A DNA stretch of 64,000 nucleotides from Aldersonia sp. NBC_00410 (lineage in GTDB: Bacteria; Actinomycetota; Actinomycetes; Mycobacteriales; Mycobacteriaceae): contig NZ_JAPENM010000013.1 in NCBI RefSeq assembly GCF_026342035.1, positions 1-64,000 of the forward strand, written 5' to 3'. How positions within the stretch are numbered: position 1 is the stretch's first letter; every line of letters begins with the position of its first letter. Made by a program: the position numbers and the translations under genes. The notes under the pieces are model-generated. The model saw nothing but the letters and a program-made list of their open reading frames with translations. It made no database searches and was not told where the DNA came from. Shown piece after piece: positions 61,301-64,000 of this stretch.

Positions 61301-64000
61301 ATGTTGTCGCTCACGGTGTATGCCGCATCACCGGGAAGGTCTACCGCTGACACGTAGACGTGCTCCCCGTCCGGACTGACCGCGATACCGGTCGGCAGTT
61401 CGGCGATGTCGAGCCTGTTTGTCACGACATAGGTGTGGCCGTCGATGACGTAGACCGCGCCATGGATTTGGGTGTTTCCGGTCGCGTCGTCGGTGGCCAG
61501 GTACGCGCTGGCGTAGACGTTGTTGCCGTCCGGGCCCACCGCGATACCGGTCAGCACCTCTTGCTGGTTGGCGTCATCAACCAAGATCGTGGCGACGACT
61601 TCATTCGTGGCCGCGTCGATGACGTAGACCGCGCCCTGTACCTGGGTGTTTCCGGTCGCGTCCTCGGTCGCCAGATACGTGCTGGCGTAGACGTGTTGGC
61701 TGTCCGGGCTCACCGCGATGCCGGTGATCACCTCTTGATCGGCATCCCCCACCGCGATCGTGTCGACCACCGTGTTATCGGCGGTATCGATCACCGTGAT
61801 CGTGGTCTGGACCCGATCACCGTCGTCGACAGTGGTGGCGACATAGACGCGTTGCCCGTCCGGGCTGACCGCAATATTGGACAAGCCGACCGGGTGCGCC
61901 GACTGCGCCGAATCGGCTTGATACGCCTCGCCGATCGCAATGGTGGCGACCTCGGTGTTCGTCACCGTGTCGATCACGTGCACGGTCGGCTGAACCTGAG
62001 TGCCGTCGTAATAGCTTGTGGCATACACGTGTTGGCCATCCGGACTCACCGCTACCCCGATAACGCCGTTGTACGGGGCGTCGGGACCGACGGCGATCGT
62101 GGCGATCGTGTCGCCGGTGGCAGCGTCGATCACGTACACCGCCGGCGCATCTTCAAAACCGCTGCCCGCGTAGATGCGCGTCCCGTCCGGGCTCACCACG
62201 ACCGCCGCCGGCGAGGTCGCCCCGAGGTCGACGCTGTGGACTGCCTCGTCGATCGCTGTGGTCGGCGTGACGGTGACCGTGACGGTGGCGGTGTTGCTGG
62301 TGGCGCCGACGTTGTCGGTGACGGTGTAGGTGAAGGTGTCGGTGCCGGTGAAGTCGGTGTTGGGCGTGTAGGTCCAACCGGTGGCGGTGGCCGTCAGAGT
62401 GCCGCCTGTGGGTTGGGACACCAGATGGGGTGTCAAGACGGCGCTGTCGGCATCGGTGTCGTTGGCCAGCACATTGATGCCGACCGGGGTGTCCTCGACA
62501 GTCGTGGCGGTGTCGTTGCTGGCGACCGGCGGTTGGTTGTCCGGCGCGGGCGGATCGCCGACCGGGGTGACGGTGACAGTGACAGTCGCGGGGGCGCTGC
62601 CCACTGTGCCGTCGTTGGCGGTGTAGGTGAACGAGTCGGTGCCCGAGAAGTCGGCGGCCGGCGTGTAGGTGAACGAACCGTCGGCGTTGAGTGCCAGCTG
62701 GCCGTGGGTAGGAGCGGCACCCAGTACCGCGCTCAACTGCCCCTGGGCGTTGTCGACGTCGGTGTCGTTGCCCAACACACCAGGCCCGCCAACGATCAGC
62801 GGCTGATCTTCGGTCACGACATAACCGTCCGCATGGGCAACCGGCGCATCGTCGACCGGGGCGACGGTGACAGTGACAGTCGCGGGGGCGCTGCCCACTG
62901 TGCCGTCGTTGGCGGTGTAGGTGAACGAGTCGGTGCCCGAGAAGTCGGCGGCCGGCGTGTAGGTGAACGAACCGTCGGCGTTGAGTGCCAGCTGGCCGTG
63001 GGTAGGAGCGGCACCCAGTACCGCGCTCAACTGCCCCTGGGCGTTGTCGACGTCGGTGTCGTTGCCCAACACACCAGGCCCGCCAACGATCAGCGGCTGA
63101 TCTTCGGTCACGACATAACCGTCCGCATGGGCAACCGGCGCATCGTCGACCGGGGCGACGGTGACAGTGACAGTCGCGGGGGCGCTGCCCACTGTGCCGT
63201 CGTTGGCGGTGTAGGTGAACGAGTCGGTGCCCGAGAAGTCGGCGGCCGGCGTGTAGGTGAACGAACCGTCGGCGTTGAGTGCCAGCTGGCCGTGGGTAGG
63301 AGCGGCACCCAGTACCGCGCTCAACTGCCCCTGGGCGTTGTCGACGTCGGTGTCGTTGCCCAACACACCAGGCCCGCCAACGATCAGCGGCTGATCTTCG
63401 GTCACGACATAACCGTCCGCATGGGCAACCGGCGCATCGTCGACCGGGGCGACGGTGACAGTGACAGTCGCGGGGGCGCTGCCCACTGTGCCGTCGTTGG
63501 CGGTGTAGGTGAACGAGTCGGTGCCCGAGAAGTCGGCGGCCGGCGTGTAGGTGAACGAACCGTCGGCGTTGAGTGCCAGCTGGCCGTGGGTAGGAGCGGC
63601 ACCCAGTACCGCGCTCAACTGCCCCTGGGCGTTGTCGACGTCGGTGTCGTTGCCCAACACACCAGGCCCGCCAACGATCAGCGGCTGATCTTCGGTCACG
63701 ACATAACCGTCCGCATGGGCAACCGGCGCATCGTCGACCGGGGCGACGGTGACAGTGACAGTCGCGGTGTCGGTGTGCCCGCCGTCGGGGCCGGAGCCGA
63801 ACAGGCCGTGTATGTGGGCGCGGCCGGTGTCGTCGCCGACTTTGTAGGTGAAGGTGTCCGTGCCGGTGTAGTCGGCCGTGGGGGTGTACGCGAATGAACC
63901 GTCGGGGCTGAGCGTCACGGTGCCGTGTTGAGGTCCGGTGACGAGGGTCGCCTTCAGCGGATCCCCGTCGGCGTCGGTGTCGTTGGTGAGCACGTTGCCT
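55318..64000 (-). CDS. Giant surface protein: cadherin/VCBS repeats, YVTN propeller, PGRS-like Gly-rich tail (partial)
   Basis: This leftward gene runs off the right window edge; 2,891+ residues are visible. From the N-terminal side there are cadherin/VCBS-like repeats (DGSFTYTPAADFSGTDSFTY), four of them identical 98-residue copies. A PxxGG spacer and a seven-bladed YVTN-type propeller follow (VVVSPDGTRIYAGSG, IAVSPDGQHVYATSYYDG). The last ~1,850 residues are Gly/Ala-rich with GGAGG and GTGNA/NATTYGTG units, like PGRS proteins. No export signal is visible because the 5' end lies outside the window. It is probably a cell-surface adhesin or host-interaction factor. Confidence 0.8.
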   Translation of the reverse strand, partial: GNVLTNDTDADGDPLKATLVTGPQHGTVTLSPDGSFAYTPTADYTGTDTFTYKVGDDTGRAHIHGLFGSGPDGGHTDTATVTVTVAPVDDAPVAHADGYVVTEDQPLIVGGPGVLGNDTDVDNAQGQLSAVLGAAPTHGQLALNADGSFTYTPAADFSGTDSFTYTANDGTVGSAPATVTVTVAPVDDAPVAHADGYVVTEDQPLIVGGPGVLGNDTDVDNAQGQLSAVLGAAPTHGQLALNADGSFTYTPAADFSGTDSFTYTANDGTVGSAPATVTVTVAPVDDAPVAHADGYVVTEDQPLIVGGPGVLGNDTDVDNAQGQLSAVLGAAPTHGQLALNADGSFTYTPAADFSGTDSFTYTANDGTVGSAPATVTVTVAPVDDAPVAHADGYVVTEDQPLIVGGPGVLGNDTDVDNAQGQLSAVLGAAPTHGQLALNADGSFTYTPAADFSGTDSFTYTANDGTVGSAPATVTVTVTPVGDPPAPDNQPPVASNDTATTVEDTPVGINVLANDTDADSAVLTPHLVSQPTGGTLTATATGWTYTPNTDFTGTDTFTYTVTDNVGATSNTATVTVTVTPTTAIDEAVHSVDLGATSPAAVVVSPDGTRIYAGSGFEDAPAVYVIDAATGDTIATIAVGPDAPYNGVIGVAVSPDGQHVYATSYYDGTQVQPTVHVIDTVTNTEVATIAIGEAYQADSAQSAHPVGLSNIAVSPDGQRVYVATTVDDGDRVQTTITVIDTADNTVVDTIAVGDADQEVITGIAVSPDSQHVYASTYLATEDATGNTQVQGAVYVIDAATNEVVATILVDDANQQEVLTGIAVGPDGNNVYASAYLATDDATGNTQIHGAVYVIDGHTYVVTNRLDIAELPTGIAVSPDGEHVYVSAVDLPGDAAYTVSDNIIDAIDEDSALGVVHVIDTATNTISESIAVDAFQAPGPLSNIGVNGDGSRIYVSGIALTDGDAHGIVNVIDTSTGTVFPEQASPATVLVITDGPPAGGNALTDRIDDYDGVDSAVGHAGVLIANGTASHANAGLLFGNGFSYTTATCSDTAACDGGDAALIGDGGDGFHGGRGGDAALIGDGGAGGNGLSGQAGGDGGTGGAIRGDGGAGGAGGNATTPATTGATGGRGGNAGAVGDGGTGGTGGTGGTGLAAANATIPGGAGGAGATGGAGGAGGQGGLGGSISGDGGTGGVGGRGGTGGAGGKGGTGTTGVAGTNYGTGGNGGAGGIGGTGGVGGVGGSAGGVAAGGTGQVGVNGDGGVGGTGGNAGTAGDGGTGAAGVWGQVGSGGQDGAGGGGGNTGPVGTSGTGGAGGSAGTGGAGGASGATGAIGGASTGDVRGGNAGAGADADAGHDNGGAGGAGGSAFTDGAGSAYGGAGGAGGTGVSSGGTGGGGGLAVVYSSTPGSSAITSGAGSAHGGAGGAGGTGVSSGGTGGVGGEAVIYTNTSTASATGGVGGLGGGTAATNATNGYGGTGGAGGNATTYGTGKVTAGAGGDGGDGTGDGGGTGITVGGGGGAGGDAFVYNTTSAVDVIGGFGGFGGDGQVGGTGGAGGDATTSGTGNARGADGRDGTMGISAGGSGGAGGTATINNSTSTAAAVGGDGGSGGPGNEQFGSGWGGAGGKATNYGAGIATGGDGGNGGDTAAAGQYGGGAGSGGNAYNYGTGEAVGGDGGTGGDAPAGHGGRGGSGGSGYVAGDGWLPYVYNTTDAPYVNNSSSTATATGGDAGAGGQGSAGGNGGEGGSAYNYGLGHANPGTGGNGGAGTTVGGGGGGGGGAYIVNSTSTVDAVGASGGLAGDGGGNGGSGGWAQTYGTGNAQGAAGQDGSTGTNGGDGGGGGYAFTYGSGHVTAGEGGDGGNGTAGYGGAGGGGGGVIDNNSTSSVDVVGAAGGRGGDGTVNVVVGEWPFQSWRPAGGTGGGGGYAYTAGTGDAYGGSAGDGGIGDTGDNGASGKSSTGGAGGTGGTAYNAGTGHVTPGDGGNGGYGTSLGGAGGAGGDALISNTTSAADAVGAAGGYGGSSPSYAGAGGAGGNATTYGTGNAVGHDGQIGASSPLSSGTGGAGGNATTYGTGNVFAGTGGEGGTGATVGGTGGAGGDAFVYNTTSAVDVIGGFGGFGGDGQVGGTGGAGGDATTSGTGNARGADGRDGTMGISAGGSGGAGGTATINNSTSTAAAVGGDGGSGGPGNEQFGGGAGGTGGKATNYGAGIATGGDGGNGGDTAAAGQYGGGAGSGGTAYNYGTGGAAGGAGGAGGDGGDAPGGHGGRGGDGGTAYIAGNGSLPYIYNITDPPYVNGSSSTATATGGDAGAGGQGNTGGNGGTGGTAYNYGLGHANPGTGGNGGAGTTVGGAGGVGGSAYIVNSTSTVDAVGASGGLAGAGGGNGGSGGSAQTYGTGNAQGAAGQDGSTGTNGGEGGGGGSAITYASGHVTAGEGGDGGNGTAGYGGAGGVGGNAFVINTTSSVDIGGGAGGHGGDGTIDVVVGEWPFQYWRRAGGTGGGGGSAYSYGTGEAYGGLAGNGGNATGNGGTVTGGAGGTGGTAYNGGTGHVTPSAGGNGGYGTTRGGAGGVGGDAVIASTTSAADAYGAPGGLGGGSATTAGAGGAGGSAVTYGTGNAIGHTGQIGTSGPNGGAGGGGGSATTYGTGNVTAGAGGEGGASTNNSPTLTDGFGGVGGTGGDGGTATIYTSTSTRGVVGGAGGTGGVGASGGNGGNGGDAVTYGLGSVQGGVGGNGTDGAFQTGGSGGAGGDAFIHNSASAADTVGGVGGHGGQGGVVIQGYGSSGSVGGSGGAGGNAATEGSGNARGADGGWGADGRDNGGGGGAGGTATASGTGNARGGDGGDGGAATWPPVLNPEATALEILKAAIEWELHQGRGGAGGHATSNGGTATDGDIGAQGLGAIR
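56561..59450. repeat. Imperfect ~1.72-kb tandem duplication in the PGRS-like region
   Basis: The segment at 56561-57720 is strongly similar to 58289-59450, offset by 1,728 bp at one end and 1,719 bp at the other (a 9-bp indel between them). Long stretches are base-identical. It indicates recent duplication of about 573 codons of Gly-rich repeats. Confidence 0.75.
62571..63746. repeat. Four 294-bp tandem repeats (98 residues each)
   Basis: Units begin at 62571, 62865, 63159 and 63453 and appear identical at the base level, encoding four cadherin/VCBS-like domains. Perfect identity implies recent expansion or gene conversion. A diverged unit follows after 63746. Confidence 0.9.

Noticed and set aside
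61360-63897. Long + strand ORF with Val/Gly/Asp repeats
   Set aside because: It is the complement of the cadherin-like repeats and propeller; its repeats simply mirror the 294-bp units.

Overview
The window is GC-rich actinobacterial DNA with almost no housekeeping content. It carries a linear-replicon telomere cassette, a mycobacterial-type conjugation cluster, several defence systems, IS elements and decayed genes. It most likely comes from a large, probably linear, conjugative plasmid (or an integrated copy) of a Nocardia, Rhodococcus or Mycobacterium relative. The Tap/Tpg-like genes, the mycobacterial-type PolA, a WhiA paralogue, an FtsK-type coupling protein and a PGRS-like Gly-rich surface protein all fit Mycobacteriales. 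The genus cannot be fixed from the sequence alone.

0-3.2 kb: a leftward three-gene hypothetical operon (one member DUF3846-like) ends in a strong terminator. Upstream lie a 36-bp palindrome, an IS3 remnant and a small membrane protein. 3.2-10.4 kb: a type IV-B CRISPR-Cas set in two pieces. cas11-like, csf2 and csf3 form one translationally coupled operon; csf1 lies 3.6 kb away, divergent from a cysH-like gene. Between the pieces sit a giant pentapeptide-repeat membrane protein, a short HExxH protein, three 17-bp iterons and an HTH protein. There is no CRISPR array, Cas6, DinG or adaptation gene, as expected for IV-B.

10.4-15.8 kb: small membrane and regulatory proteins, a Pycsar pair (PycTM effector and PycC cyclase), an ART-like protein and an HTH gene. 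16.0-21.8 kb: a two-gene putative immune system in which an LCAT-type lipase is coupled to a caspase/STAND/14-WD40 sensor. 21.8-24.1 kb: an IS256 remnant abutted by an IS481-family element.

24.5-32.4 kb: a leftward operon of a Phd-like regulator, a Tap-like protein containing an internal duplication, two Tpg-like terminal proteins and a PolA paralogue. This reads as a self-contained telomere-replication cassette. 32.6-37.6 kb: a PIN-domain protein with 16-residue repeats, WhiA, a membrane-anchored discoidin-like protein and a sigma-region-4-like protein, all leftward.

38.6-53.0 kb: a rightward conjugation operon with TcpC/VirB8-like, small 2-TM, VirB4-like and VirB6-like proteins, a 49-aa coupled ORF, a transglycosylase, an FtsK/TcpA-type coupling ATPase, a coiled-coil protein, an NlpC/P60 hydrolase and a proline-rich accessory protein. 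No relaxase is visible. 53.0-55.3 kb is decayed sequence with a few short ORFs. 55.3-64.0 kb is one partial leftward gene (>2,890 codons) for a surface protein with cadherin/VCBS-like repeats, a YVTN-type propeller and a very long PGRS-like Gly-rich tail. Start/stop overlaps of 4 bp (GTGA, ATGA, TTGA) recur across the window and were used to choose most starts.
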